The position numbers and the translations under genes were made by a program. Below, piece after piece: positions 1 through 10,899 of a DNA stretch of 64,000 nt (position 1 is its first letter; each line of letters begins with the position of its first letter). Source of the stretch: Scytalidium lignicola (Eukaryota > Ascomycota > Leotiomycetes); assembly GCA_002812745.2 (NCBI GenBank), contig NCSJ02000217.1, forward strand, positions 1 to 64,000, written 5' to 3'. Under the pieces are notes generated by a model that was not told the DNA's origin, made no database searches, and saw nothing but the letters and a program-made list of their open reading frames with translations.

Positions 1-1255
1 TGAGATTTTTTTTACTAATTACCCTTAAATAATTAGTAATGAAAATTCCTACTTATTTAAACACTTAACTATTAATTATACATTTATATAAATTATTATT
101 ACTTTTACTAACCAAGGCTTATAGATCTTTAATCTACTCTTATATAATTATAAACTTAATATTTTATAATCAAAATCATTTTAAAGTATGAATATCTTCA
201 ATATGTAATTATATTAAGAATTTAAAACACTTTTTACTTATATAAACACCTTGTATGTAGAAGTAACAATAGTATTCTTTGTATTTTTACAATTTATCAA
301 ATAATTAAAAATGTCTTCTGTTATTTCTCAATCATTAGCTAATATAATAGACTAAACTACAACTTCTTAATAACAAGACAATTATACTTTGTTTATACAG
401 ATAAATAAGAAGAAAGTATAAATGTATTAACTTGATTGTCTTTTTTAATAGTAAAAAAANCAAAAGAACTACAAGACAATGGAAAGGTTAAAAAGAAGTC
501 TTGAACAACCTCTTGACTTAAGCTTATTATATAGTCTTATTAAGAAGCAAGAGTAAAATCTTATATAAATTTATCATTATAAACAACGGATAATGTAAAT
601 ACAAGCTTTTCTTTAAGCAGATTTAACAGATTTAAACAAAGAATAACTTAGAGTATAACAATATAGTCTAAGCTTATAATTTAATAACAATTATAATACT
701 TAAGAAGATAGTATATAACTTATACTTATACAAGAATATCTTAATATTAGTCTTTATACATATAATGTTATTTTACCCTTGTAAACTTAAATAAATCTTA
801 ACAACCTTTCTTAAGATAATATCAAAATTCTACACTTAGAATAGCTTATATTTATAACTTATATAACTGTACCTTCTGATAACTATCTTGTACTATCATT
901 ATTTGTGTACGTAACCATTATTCTACTAACAGTTATATTAATTTAATTAATTAACGTTTTTAATTTTTAAACTTGAATTCTATTAAAAATATATGATAAG
1001 TCTTTAAGTAAATGCTTAGAAATTACAAACTAGTAAGTAGGTAAAAACTAGAAGATTTCAAAGTAGTTATGCAAAATATATAAAAGTATGAAATATTAAT
1101 TAAATAGTATATTAACCATTTTATTAATATTATACTTTAAAAGATTAATAAGGTCAGGTTATGTAAAGGTAACCTTTTAAAGTAGTAGTAGTAGAATAAG
1201 AGTGTAAAATAAGGATAGTAAAATAATAATATAAAATTACCCTTTTTAAGTGGTA
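1..1255. other. AT-rich RIP-eroded repeat with an LTR-like end
   Basis: No usable reading frame is seen. The sequence is dominated by A/T with frequent stops in all frames, like the large AT-rich block to the right. Positions 908-931 match the last 24 bases of the solo LTR at 8772-8795 with two differences, both C to T, so part of this stretch is probably a RIP-mutated copy of the same LTR retrotransposon family. The opposite LTR end and a target duplication could not be located. The stretch ends abruptly where the broken amidohydrolase gene begins. Confidence 0.5.
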
Positions 1256-1260
1256 GAATT

Positions 1261-1991
1261 GATTCGCTTACATAAGATGGGTGAGCCTTTTCTGACACTC
1301 CCTAACGTACCTAAGAGAAAGACGTTGACTATTACGCCCGCAGTGTCGAACATGAATTCAAACATTGGGTTAGGGAATTGAAGGATGCAATGGACTTTTA
1401 CCACTTCTTGTTCTTAGCCTAAACTATGCTACTTGATACATAACGATGTAGGGTAGATAAAAACCGTAACTTTACTTTCGTTTAACTTCTCGAAAATCGG
1501 GTCGAAGGTGATGTCTCTAAGATAAATTCCCTCATAGTTTGTTTCTAGCGCAATACCTTCCGCTTTAAGGGTATTCGGTGCGTATGAAAGCTCTTCGAGA
1601 CTTCCTACAATGTCTGGTAACAGGATAGAGGCCCAGAATCCAAATTCCTGTGGTCGTCGCTTCACGATATCTGCTGCGAACTCGTTGCATTGGCGGGCCA
1701 ACTTGCGGGCTGAATTGGCATCTCCGTGGAGGTAGACCCCTGGTGAGCTGATACTGAGGATTGATTTTGTGATGGATACTTCTTTCATCACTTCTAAGTG
1801 GGATTCTTCACTCTAAGGCTAGAACCAAGATCAGAACTTGCAGAGGTAAGGAAGGGAGAAAAAAGCAGGGTGTTACGTACAGGAATTGCTGGCATGCCAT
1901 CGGGCCTCCCATGGCCTGTCTCTTCACATGCCTGACGATAGAAAGGAGGAAGAAAATGCGCAAGAGTGTCAATTCTTTCGCGAAATGGCAT
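1261..1991 (-). pseudogene. Amidohydrolase family 2 (ACMSD / 6-MSA decarboxylase-like) remnant
   Basis: Reads as an amidohydrolase of the ACMSD-like decarboxylase family, which removes carboxyl groups from small aromatic acids such as 6-methylsalicylate. Exon 1 (1991-1881) gives the N-terminal metal-site region IDTLAHFLPPFY, where the family has a His-x-His; here the first His is Leu. A GT-AG intron follows (from 1880, ending at 1813 or 1819). Exon 2 carries TKSILSISSPGV and GIALETNYEGIYL, typical of this family. The frame breaks at a TAG at 1429, but the same frame continues with a second stop and then MFEFMFDTAGVIVNVFLLGT, the next conserved block, before the match ends at about 1300 against AT-rich DNA. 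The gene is therefore inactive: altered metal ligand, at least two stops, missing C-terminal half. If the intron ends at 1819, a further Trp-to-TAG change lies just inside exon 2. Family assignment is from recalled motifs; the substrate is unknown. Confidence 0.72.
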
Positions 1992-2302
1992 TTTTAAGAT
2001 TGTAATATCGGCTTAAAGGTGTACTTCCTGTAGAGAGGGGCTCTCTATAACTCAAGCTAGTATGCCTGACTTTTTGACTTGTGTCGGTATAAAATAATTG
2101 CATGATGATATTTAGGGGACTTGTAGGTCACTAATTGATGTCTCTTTCGTGCGACTGAGGACTGGGGACTCTCGGAAGCTGCGGCATGGGCCTTTCCAGT
2201 CCCTCCCCTCTATTACGAGCACCATCGGCATAAAGCGTAGTGCGGAACGAAAATTGATCGTGGGAGAAGATGATCTGGGAGGGACTTATGGAGCACGGCC
2301 CC

Positions 2303-2334
2303 CACACCCCGCACCCCGCACCCTGCACCCCGCA
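2303..2334. repeat. Short GC-rich 7-bp tandem repeat
   Basis: About four tandem copies of CACCCCG, one with a C-to-T change, in the intergenic space upstream of the transporter gene. The repeat keeps several overlapping frames open on both strands, so the small open frames at 2131-2458 are not evidence of genes. Confidence 0.7.
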
Positions 2335-2581
2335 ATCCGACAATCCGGAGGTAAATCAGTCCCACCAGTTCGACAAAAGGGTCCCGCCCCCTAGGCAACT
2401 CGGCCTGGGGGTGGNACCTACCAAGGACATAGATAATAGGATAGATAATAGGAGGTAAGGACGTGCGAATCTACCCCATAGTCAATCCTCATCTACTTTA
2501 CCTTACCCTTGGTACTGAGGGAGAAGAGTACCTATACGTGCCGATACTTCTACGCGATAAGGAACTTTGATCATCATCAAA

Positions 2582-4832
2582 ATGTCCACCAAATCTACCC
2601 CTAACGGAAGCGTAACCCACGATGAAGTCCAACTACCACAACCACTCACCATCAACGAAAAGTCCTCCTCTTCCGAAGAGAAAAACCTCGAAGAGGAGAA
2701 TATTGGTGCAGACCTTGTCTATGACGACAATGATGAAGAGCCTGAGCTGCATGCGCGCACGTATTTCGCCCTAGCGGCAATGTTCCTACTGAATCTAGTG
2801 CAGCTGTTTGCGCTGCAGGGGCCACCCGCGGTGGTGAGTAGTCTATTCTGTCAAAAGTTGAAATCCATAAAATTCAAGATAAAAAAAACAAGTTTAATCC
2901 AGATGAAAACGAATTTCCATTTCCATATCCAGCTAAATTGAACTGGACTAAACTATCATTCACTCATATTTTTGTAGTTATCCTACATCGGCTCCGACCT
3001 GAACAACACCGCCCGCCAAACTTGGGTGCCCAATGCCCTCTCGCTCGTGCAGGCCGTTGTCTCCCCGCTCATCAGCAGTGCTTCCGATACCTTCCAAGCA
3101 CGCAAGTCCTTACTCGTTGCGTGTTCCGTGATCTCTTTTATCGGCGCAGCGGTTGCCCCTGGGAGTAATAACATCTATAGGTTGATAGTAGCGCAGATCT
3201 TGATCGGCTTTGGGTTTGCGACGGTCCCGTTGGCGTATTGTGTCCCGAGTGAAATTTTGCCGCGGAAGTGGAGACCCAGTGAGTTCGATTTCGGGTTGGT
3301 TTTGGGTTTTGACTTTTGGTGATTTTTTGTGAACGTGTGATTTAAGGGGATGGGGACGATGGGGTGATGAGATAGGAGAAGCACGATAGGGCTAATATGT
3401 AAAAATAGTGGCACAAGCTGCAATGAATATTGCTGCTGCGGTGGGAGCTTGTGTAGGTCCGCTGATTATAGGGGCCTTGACTAGGAGAAATCCACATACT
3501 GGGTGGCGGGATTTCTACGTGAGTTTTAAATATTTCCCGTTTCCCCTTACAGCTTCTTCTAATCCCTCTTTGTCCTCACCTATTCCTTTCTCTTGTGCCT
3601 TTGTTCTTTGGCCATACTGACTCACCTCCTAGTGGATCCAAATGGCCCTCTGGGGCCTCTCCGCCATCTGTCTTTTTGTCGGTTACCGGCCACCCAAACG
3701 GCACACGCGCCTCGACCACCTTTCTTTTATCCAAAAGCTTGGTCGGCTCGATCTGTTGGGAGCTTTCCTCTTGACTGCTGGCCTCACACTCCTCCTCACA
3801 GGCCTGAACCTTGGTGGCGGGATATTTTCATGGACAGCGGCGCCAACACTGGCTACGCTAGTCGTAGGCATAGTGACAATGATAGTGTTTGGAGTTTATG
3901 AGTGGAAGGGGACGAAGATTGGGATTCTGCATCATGATCTTTTTAGACAGGGGCGGACATTTCCAATTTGTGTGGGGTTGATTTTTATTGAGGCGATTAT
4001 GCTATTCGCTTACGTTATATTCTTCCCAGTTATGCAAGTCTCTTTCCTCTTACAATACCATCTGTGAGGTAGATGCTGATCGAAACTCAACAGGACATCC
4101 AACCTCTTTGAAACGGACCCTTTCCTCGAAGTAGCCCGCGAACAGCCCTTCTGGATCGCATGTTGCATGAGCACGATCCCCTACGGCTACGCCTCCACCA
4201 AGTTACGATCAATCCGATCACCGTTGTTCGTCGGGTTCCTCCTCTACACAGCAGGTATCGTCGGTCTGGCAACAATCCAACCCTCTGATAGCACTCGCTC
4301 TGTCATCTTCGCTGGCCTTGCTGGACTCGGTTTTGGCGCTCCCCTCATTCTCATCATCGCTGGCGTCCAGCTCTCCACGCCCCACCACCTAATCGCCACT
4401 GCAACAGCAGTCACGACATCCGCGCGTGCTGTATCAGCTACGGTCTTCACAGCAATCTATTCTGCTGCCCTAACAACCCGACTTTCCACCTTCATACCCA
4501 AGGACATCGCATCTGCCGCCCTTCACGCGGGTCTGCCCCCTTCCTCACTGGAAGCATTCATCGGCGCGCTAGCAAGCAACAATGCCACCGCCCTCCCCTT
4601 GGTGCCGGGTGTCACGCCCGCTATTATTGATGCTGGTGTAGGCGGGCTGAAACAAGCATTTGCGGACGGGGTGAGAGTGGTGTTTGAGATTGCTGCACCG
4701 TTTGGGGCACTGGCGTGTATTGCGTGTTGCTTTATTGGGGACCTGAGTAAGGTTATGAATTATCATGTAGACGCGCCGGTGGAGGATTTGCATGCTAAGC
4801 ATCATCACCGGGAGGGGGAGGGTGTGGCGTGA
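2582..4832 (+). CDS. MFS transporter, TRI12 (trichothecene efflux pump)-like, five exons
   Basis: Multi-pass plasma-membrane exporter of the major facilitator superfamily, most like the fungal TRI12/siderophore-type drug:H+ antiporters. Exons inferred by frame: 2582-2833, 2978-3278, 3409-3518, 3633-4033, 4094-4832, giving 600 residues without stops. Three introns are GT-AG (GTGAGT donors). The fourth (4034-4093) fits only as a GC-AG intron with donor GCAAGT, joining PVM to TSNLFETDPF. The start at 2582 is the first ATG in a good context (CAAAATGTCC). An acidic, Ser-rich cytosolic N-terminus (about residues 1-60) precedes TM1 (LAAMFLLNLVQLFALQG). The loop SASDTFQARK (about residues 118-127) corresponds to the MFS motif A region. 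LPRKWRPMAQ and many hydrophobic helices follow, and the C-terminus is His-rich (HAKHHH). Length and motif order fit the 14-helix TRI12 family. The substrate cannot be told. The neighbouring dead decarboxylase and the distal esterase suggest, without proof, a detoxification or metabolite role. Confidence 0.88.
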
Positions 4833-6402
4833 CGAGTAATTCAGGCTCTATGGCAAGGCTGTCTATTAGTTAATAGCTAACTTAGCATTTTTAGAGATGG
4901 AAATAAACTAGTGAGAATAATACTTTAATGATTTATTGTTTGTGAGCGGCGCTTGACGGGCCTTAAACTAGTGAGTTAGGGATCTGTTTGACTACCTAAC
5001 TACAGTTGCTATTTTTAGCTAAAACTAGAAAAATAGTTCAAGGGTTTTTAGGAATCCATTTTGGATCCTCGTATTTAGTTATGTATAAGTACCGGTTTAA
5101 CCTCTATATAATGAGGAAGGTGCCCTTTGATGTCAATTTTTGAACTAGTTGTTATGAATCCCTCCAATGCTGAAGGCCTGAGGCTCAACAACACTTGTTG
5201 TACGGAAGTACAGAGAGCTTGATATAACTAACCTATGCGTTGTAATGATGCTCAACCTCTCTGCTCACTAAGCCTTAGCAACTTGAAACCCTTAATACCA
5301 GTATCATGATGTGGTTGAGAACCTGAGGCAGTCAGAAATTGGCCGAACCAGATCAAGTCCTAAACTGACATGATAGGTGGTGGTTAATTCACCTTGTTGA
5401 ACAGGCTACGGCTACTGTTATCATTGGTACGTACGCGAACAGTATGAATTTCAACTATCAAAAACAACTAGCTCATAACAGCTACAGCTGGGGAAATACA
5501 CCCATATCATATACGCACCTGTAAACGTACGTTTCATGTGAAAATGTCTCACAGGTATGATAATTGCCCCGACTCCGACTCTATGACTTCATATGGCTTT
5601 TGCCATGGCTTGTCACGTGAGTGTATCAAATACCTGAGGCTACAACACACCTGAACTACTGAGCGATGGTGGCTGTAGGTGACCGGAATTGCCTGAATGG
5701 GCGATAAAAGTAAGACGAAATGCCAGGGTGCCCGGGCTACGGCGACGAAAAACCAGCGTTTANGCCAGAATGAGTGAGAGAGAGAAAGAGAGAGAGAGGT
5801 AATTAAAATTAACTGCTAAACTACAACTACAAACCCGTTACTTGACAACTACATACTCCTGAACTTACAACCACATAAACAGTAATCCGAGTTGTCAGAA
5901 CAATTACCGTACAATTTACCGTACACGTGCAGCTGTTACTACAACAACCGGCTGCGGATACAGGCTTACGCAACATAGGCCGATAAACCCAAATATGGAC
6001 CCCGATATCGAGAGTAACCCATCATGTATTTCTCTTCTATAAATTGCCTAGTAGATACATAGTAGGATAGTTAATTCAACCAATTCTTTGAGTTCCCACA
6101 TAAGTGGTATATCGGATCAATGTTCCGACACGAGTCCGCCAAGAACAAGACCACCAATATCAGCAGTCAATCTGCTCCCGGAATTTCCTGTCTGCAATAG
6201 CGGAACAGATGTTGTTACCGAAGAGTTTGAGGATGGGTTCTACAGTAACGCCCTAGTTTACAGCTTCACAGTGGGGTTCCATCCTATAGAAGCAGCGAAC
6301 ACATTCATCTTAAACAGTGAGAATCAATAAATGTAGAATAATTTCGCAATGTTTTATTTGAAATCATCCTCACCCTTCTCTTGATATTACTCATTTTTCG
6401 CG
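4833..6402. other. Intergenic, GC-balanced, no gene seen
   Basis: Sequence between the transporter and the broken ankyrin gene. It has normal base composition, one N at 5762 and a GA-rich microsatellite at about 5772-5799. An 80-codon open frame at 6088-6330 starts only with TTG and matches nothing I recognise, so it is not called. Confidence 0.6.
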
Positions 6403-7925
6403 TTATAACTTCATATGTTTAGAAATCGCAAGTTCCAGCGAGGTATTCCTGAGCCCAGCCAATTCCGGGAGAGGTGGAAGCAGTGAAGAAAAATGGAAAC
6501 CTATGGTTTTCATCTTCTGCACGAGAAGCAAGCATACGGCTTCATGACCGGCAAAGATAATAAGAAGCAATGCCGTACGCTGTTTATCATCTAGAGCCAA
6601 AGCATCTGCAGCACTCTCTATCAAAATTTGCACTAGAGACTTTGCCCCAAGGTCCGTAGCAAGATGGAGGTAAATCATTTGAGAACCCAGTCGACTTTCA
6701 AAGGGTGCAGAAAAGTCGGCCTTGACTATACGCATTGCCGTGATCAATACTTGACCAACTTGCTCATGGACAACCCGGTTGTTGTCATAGTTCAAGAGAG
6801 AATATGCTAAGGCTGTTGCATCATTGTGTGCAGGCGCCAGAACATTTGCACCACTCTCAACTAATAATTCGACGCGTGGTCTCCACTCATCGCAGATAAA
6901 TGGAGAGAGGTAATGTTACCACGACCACACGGTGCAGAGATATCCCCACCTGCCTCTAGCGTGGCTCTCACAACACGTTGAAACGTGTTATTATCCTGCA
7001 CTCCTTTCGCATGTGATGAAGCCGGTAGTCTTGAGATATCGTCATGCACATATAGCTTGCTTATCACAGAACTTTGAAATAGGGAATTATTCTGCAATCC
7101 ATCTGCATATGCCAAAGCCGGTAGTCTAACGCTGTCACAATTCATTATTCCCGCACCATAATCGGGAAGAAGGTTGACCATGTTATCGTGCCCCCAATAT
7201 GCAGCTCCAGTTAGTGCGGTTACCCCAGACTTATCTTTATCAGAATGGTCTGCTCCTTACTGAAGAAGTAATTGCATTATCAGCTCACTTCCACCACAAA
7301 CTGCTAGATTCAAAGTAGAAGCGCCCGTAAATGGGGCAAATATATTCCCAGGAACTAGTATGATGGAGTTAATGATGCGCTCGACCATTTTGATTGAACA
7401 ATATAAAATGGCCGCGAAAAGGACGGTTTCACTATCTTCATTAGCGGATATAACATTCGCACCATGATCTAAAATCGCGTTGAAAGTCGTCTCATCCTTA
7501 CTATATACTGCATAATGTAGTGGCGACCGATTTAACATGCCTCCCGCATCAATATCTTCATTTTTGCTGAGAAATAATTCCACCAGCTTTGCGTTTCCCC
7601 CAATAGCAGCATGATGTAGTAGTGTCTCTCCATACTTGCCAACCAGAGTAAATGTAGCATTCGGGAGGCCCCTGAGATAGCCAATAATAGTGTCCGAACT
7701 CCAGAAAGGAATACAGTTCAAGAACCTCAGGCGGGGATTACTAATGAGGCCTCGCTCCCTCATGGGTGAATGCGTAGCCTGGAAGCAAATTTCATCGTGG
7801 TAGAGAACTGGTGTTAGGAGAGCTGCGCATCGTTTCGAAGATTGGACCAGCGCGTTGAGACTTGAATTTGAGCAGAATGTTCTTAAGCGAACTGTAGGTT
7901 CGTTTGGAAGTCCATCCAAAGACAT
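6403..7925 (-). pseudogene. F-box / ankyrin-repeat protein, broken
   Basis: About 507 codons that would encode an N-terminal F-box followed by ankyrin repeats, the usual layout of fungal substrate adaptors for SCF ubiquitin ligases. The ATG at 7925 precedes DGLPNEP and LNALVQSSKRCAALLTPVLY, the F-box core. Ankyrin signatures follow: GETLLHHAAIGGNAKLVELF, RSPLHYAVYSKDE, TALTGAAYWGHDNMVNLL, TSLHLSAMSGDH and ELLVESGANV. Two lesions break it: an in-frame TAA at 7257-7259 directly after LIMQLLLQ, where an ankyrin repeat plainly continues (GADHSDKDKSG), and a one-base frameshift at about 6868-6875, after which the frame resumes and runs to its stop at 6403. The base composition is normal, so this decay is ordinary nonsense plus indel, not the RIP pattern seen further right. 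A sequencing error at either site is possible; both together would be less likely. Confidence 0.8.
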
Positions 7926-8598
7926 GAAGAAAGATCTTAATTGGCTGGCTCTGATACTTATCTGGTGGTACATAGACCATACGTATATTATGAGGGGGAA
8001 CTGAGGTTGTACGGTTGATTATGTACGACAGCAAGAAGGAGCTAGAGGTGAGCAATCTGTAGGGCCGTAGGAGCCGCGCTGCAGCGTTCAGCTACGGTAG
8101 CTAGGAGAAGTGAAAGGAGGAAAGAAAGTTGTTGTTTCCTAGCTACTACTACGGTTACAGCTATATATACTGTGGAGCTAAAGTGTGGGGTTCCTGTACA
8201 GAGCTAGGTAGGTGATTCCTTACCACCATATCAATCTGGAATGGATAGGTAAGTTTATTAAGGACAAATCTACTCTAAAGAGTGAAATAAGCATGTACAG
8301 TATAACATAAGCACCTGGGGACAAATAGTCCGAGAAGTAACAGCAATGATATATATACATAAGCTAATTTCTCATAACTTAATTAGTTTATACTATAATA
8401 TTTTACTTATAAAATATACTGAATCTTAATAATTAGATAATTATGTTCAAAGGTATATTATATAATTAACTGAACTATTGACATAAAAAATAGCTTTATA
8501 AAAGTATAAATTATATATTTTATATAAAATCTTGTATTATAACTATCCACTGTTTCTATTAAGCCAAAATATACTAATTATTTTAAAATAATAGTATT
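7926..8598. other. Intergenic, becoming AT-rich toward the solo LTR
   Basis: 5' flank of the broken F-box/ankyrin gene (7926-8340) with normal composition, then a short AT-rich stretch (8340-8590) with no reading frame. An open frame on the minus strand at 7792-8055 overlaps the F-box coding frame and is its shadow. Confidence 0.55.
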
Positions 8599-8795
8599 TG
8601 TCAGTTCACTTGTAGCACATAGTACGGTACGCAATAATACGTAATATACTCGTTGTGCTAAATCATGGCTGTTGTGCGAAAAGGGGGTGGGAGTGAAGCA
8701 AAGCTATAGGAGCTTCGTTCGCTCACACTACCTAATCGGGACTAGTCTACATCGCACGTGAATATCACGTATACGTAACCACTATTCTACCAACA
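8599..8795. mobile_element. Solo LTR, 197 bp, with 5-bp target duplication GTATT
   Basis: Begins TGTCAGTTCACTTG and ends ATTCTACCAACA, i.e. TGT...ACA ends as in LTR retrotransposons. It is flanked on both sides by a perfect GTATT (8594-8598 and 8796-8800), the 5-bp duplication typical of LTR element integrases. No internal coding region lies next to it, so it is a solo LTR left by recombination between two LTRs. The small size fits a Ty1/copia type, but the superfamily cannot be proved without an internal region. It is not heavily AT-shifted, unlike the related end at 908-931. Confidence 0.8.
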
Positions 8796-8877
8796 GTATT
8801 GAAATTAAGTTTCTCTAGGATTATATATAATAGTTCTAAATTTTAATATACACCACTTAGGCTTGAATTTCAGAGCA

Positions 8878-10479
8878 TTACTCAGTAGCAACACTATCAT
8901 TAAATTGTTTCCATCTCCGCGGCAACACTCCATTTGTACGAAGGCTCTTCAGGAACCTAAAACGGTGGAGCGGATACTCGATTGTTGAGATGTTATTGCC
9001 TAGTTCCAAAATATGTTCCTGACCCACGTAAGTAGGCCAAAACGGCAGGCCGGCTCTCTCGTCGTTGGGGTCGCCATGTTTCGCAAAGTTGGTCCAGTAG
9101 GCTCTGAGCTTCTTTGAAAACAATTTATCTTGGCCATCTGGCGGAGGTGCCGAGGGAACTATCTGGTTTGGCACTAAGCTACCCAGTGTAAAGACCAAGT
9201 CGGCTCCATGGGATGCAATTGGCGAATAGGCTGACACGTATGTGAAGTAGTAAACATAAACAGGCAATGTTCTAATCTGACTATGGGAATCCGCGGCTTC
9301 CCAAGTCTGCTGACGAATTACTAGATCGCCGATGAGTGCGTCAGCCGATATATTGGCCTGATCATCAGTTACGGCGGGATATAGAGAAAAGAACTTCCTA
9401 GCAGCAGCAACAAAGTAGGATTCTGCCGCGTAGCGGAACTCCACCGCTGATCGATGCGGTAATGCGAATGGTCGAAAGGGATATTGTTCCTCCTCATTCC
9501 AACCAATGAGTATCGGTATTTTCATCTGCCTTCCTTCATCGAACGCCTGGGCGGGATTTATTGGCACAACATAACCATCTATATTGGGGGAAAACGCGCT
9601 GGCAGCAGGGTCGAAGTTGGTGTCCCATAACGCTACACTATTGACGACTTGAGCTGGCAGAGCGCGAAGCTCGCGGAGAGAGCTGACATTCAAATTCTTG
9701 AGCAAAGTCAAGCCTTTCTGGCGTGTTTCAGAAAACTCAGAGAGTGAACCATGATTAGTGTCCCAGAATGCACCACTCTGTAGAATAGCTTTGTGAAAAA
9801 GCCCTTGTGCTAGGGGAGATGTCATTAGGATGCCAATAGCGTGGCTGCCGGCAGACTCTCCAAACACCGTGACATTATTTGGATCCCCACCGAAGGCTGA
9901 AATATTGTCCTGAACCCACTTCAGCGCTGCGACCTGATCTTGCAGTCCAAAATTTCCAGACGGTGGGCCTTCCAAGTCAAGCTCGGCAAGAGCTAGGAAG
10001 CCTAAGACACCCAACCGATAGTTAAAACTGACAACGATAACATTCTCCTGAGCTAGTATTTCGCCAGAGTACATTGGATCAGCAGATGACCCATATTGGA
10101 ATCCACCACCATAGATCCAGACCATCACCGGAAGTTTCTCGTCTTGCTGAGAAGCACCAGTCCATACGTTGACTGTCAAGCAATCCTCGTTTTGAGGTGA
10201 AGTGACAGGAGCACCTTCGAGTGCACTAACACATGTTGAGCCAAATTCCGTCCCGTTGCGTATCCCTTTCCACGGTGGTGCTGGATACGGTGGGCGCCAT
10301 CGAAGGTTGCCTACTGGAGGCTCAGCAAAAGGTATTCCTTTGAATGCCAGTATGCCATTCTCATCACGGAGAGAACCCTGAACGGCACCGTTGCCAAGGA
10401 CAACGACGGAAGTGAGCTTATTGGCGAAGGTGGTACCTAGAATGGCGAGTAGAACAACATATGAGCGAAAAAGTTCCAT
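8878..10479 (-). CDS. Secreted type-B carboxylesterase / lipase
   Basis: Intact single-exon gene of 533 residues, the usual length for secreted fungal type-B carboxylesterases of the alpha/beta-hydrolase fold, which hydrolyse carboxylic esters outside the cell. A signal peptide is evident (about residues 1-19, hydrophobic core VVLLAILGTTFA). Family marks appear in order: FKGIPFAEPPVGNLRWRPP (about 46-64), Cys83 and Cys100 (EDCL, the conserved disulfide), the oxyanion-hole glycines 124-126 (IYGGGF), the nucleophile Ser209 in GESAG, the probable acid Glu331 in GWNEEEQ, and His424 in SHGAD. The full catalytic triad is thus present. The ATG at 10479 is the first and opens directly on the signal peptide. 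Several N-x-S/T sites are visible. It is unlinked to an operon; its neighbours are a solo LTR and a MITE. The substrate is unknown. Confidence 0.93.
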   Translation of the reverse strand: MELFRSYVVLLAILGTTFANKLTSVVVLGNGAVQGSLRDENGILAFKGIPFAEPPVGNLRWRPPYPAPPWKGIRNGTEFGSTCVSALEGAPVTSPQNEDCLTVNVWTGASQQDEKLPVMVWIYGGGFQYGSSADPMYSGEILAQENVIVVSFNYRLGVLGFLALAELDLEGPPSGNFGLQDQVAALKWVQDNISAFGGDPNNVTVFGESAGSHAIGILMTSPLAQGLFHKAILQSGAFWDTNHGSLSEFSETRQKGLTLLKNLNVSSLRELRALPAQVVNSVALWDTNFDPAASAFSPNIDGYVVPINPAQAFDEGRQMKIPILIGWNEEEQYPFRPFALPHRSAVEFRYAAESYFVAAARKFFSLYPAVTDDQANISADALIGDLVIRQQTWEAADSHSQIRTLPVYVYYFTYVSAYSPIASHGADLVFTLGSLVPNQIVPSAPPPDGQDKLFSKKLRAYWTNFAKHGDPNDERAGLPFWPTYVGQEHILELGNNISTIEYPLHRFRFLKSLRTNGVLPRRWKQFNDSVATE

Positions 10480-10899
10480 TTTAATATTACACTAAACGCA
10501 AGTTAGAGAAATGACCATGGAACTTGTCGTATATGTGAAAATTGAAAGAAAAAACATAATTGAAGTACTCGAAAGAGATCAACTATATACTTTCAAGAAC
10601 ATTAAGAGCAGCACCCTACTCTTCGTTCATAAAGATGTGGGACCGTTTTCTCAGTCAATTAATGACGGTCCCACCTGGTCCCGTCAGGTGTAACGATCTT
10701 TGTGCTTCCTCGGTGTAAGTACGATCTAGTCGTTGTAGTATCGTGTCTTGTGCCGGACGAACCGAAGCTAGGCAATAAGAGTGCACGGTGTCACTGGTGG
10801 ATCTCAGTTATTAGATACTTAGATATAAGATATCAATTTGAGTTGAGCACGAAGGCTCCTATCTACTAAGGAAAACTATCTGATAATATTACAATTATA
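10480..10899. other. Intergenic 5' flank of the esterase with nested palindromes
   Basis: Contains an inverted repeat of 10 bp, GTGGGACCGT (10637-10646) and its complement (10665-10674), followed at once by a second one, CACCTG...CAGGTG. The GGACCGTTTTC stretch resembles the repeats inside the hAT-like element at 12072-12675, so this may be a fragment of a related element. A 60-codon open frame at 10511-10693 crosses the palindrome and is not a convincing gene. Confidence 0.45.

Noticed and set aside
2131..2458. Four overlapping open frames on both strands
   Set aside because: They are kept open by the 7-bp CACCCCG repeat and by chance. They overlap each other, have no motifs, and one contains an N.
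6088..6330. 80-codon plus-strand open frame
   Set aside because: Has a TTG start only, no recognised motif, and lies in the 3' flank of a minus-strand pseudogene.
6932..7129. Plus-strand open frame
   Set aside because: Antisense of the F-box/ankyrin coding frame.
7792..8055. Minus-strand open frame overlapping the F-box region
   Set aside because: Different frame from the F-box reading. The F-box and ankyrin motifs lie in the other frame.
10511..10693. 60-codon plus-strand open frame upstream of the esterase
   Set aside because: Crosses nested palindromes and has no motif or sensible composition.
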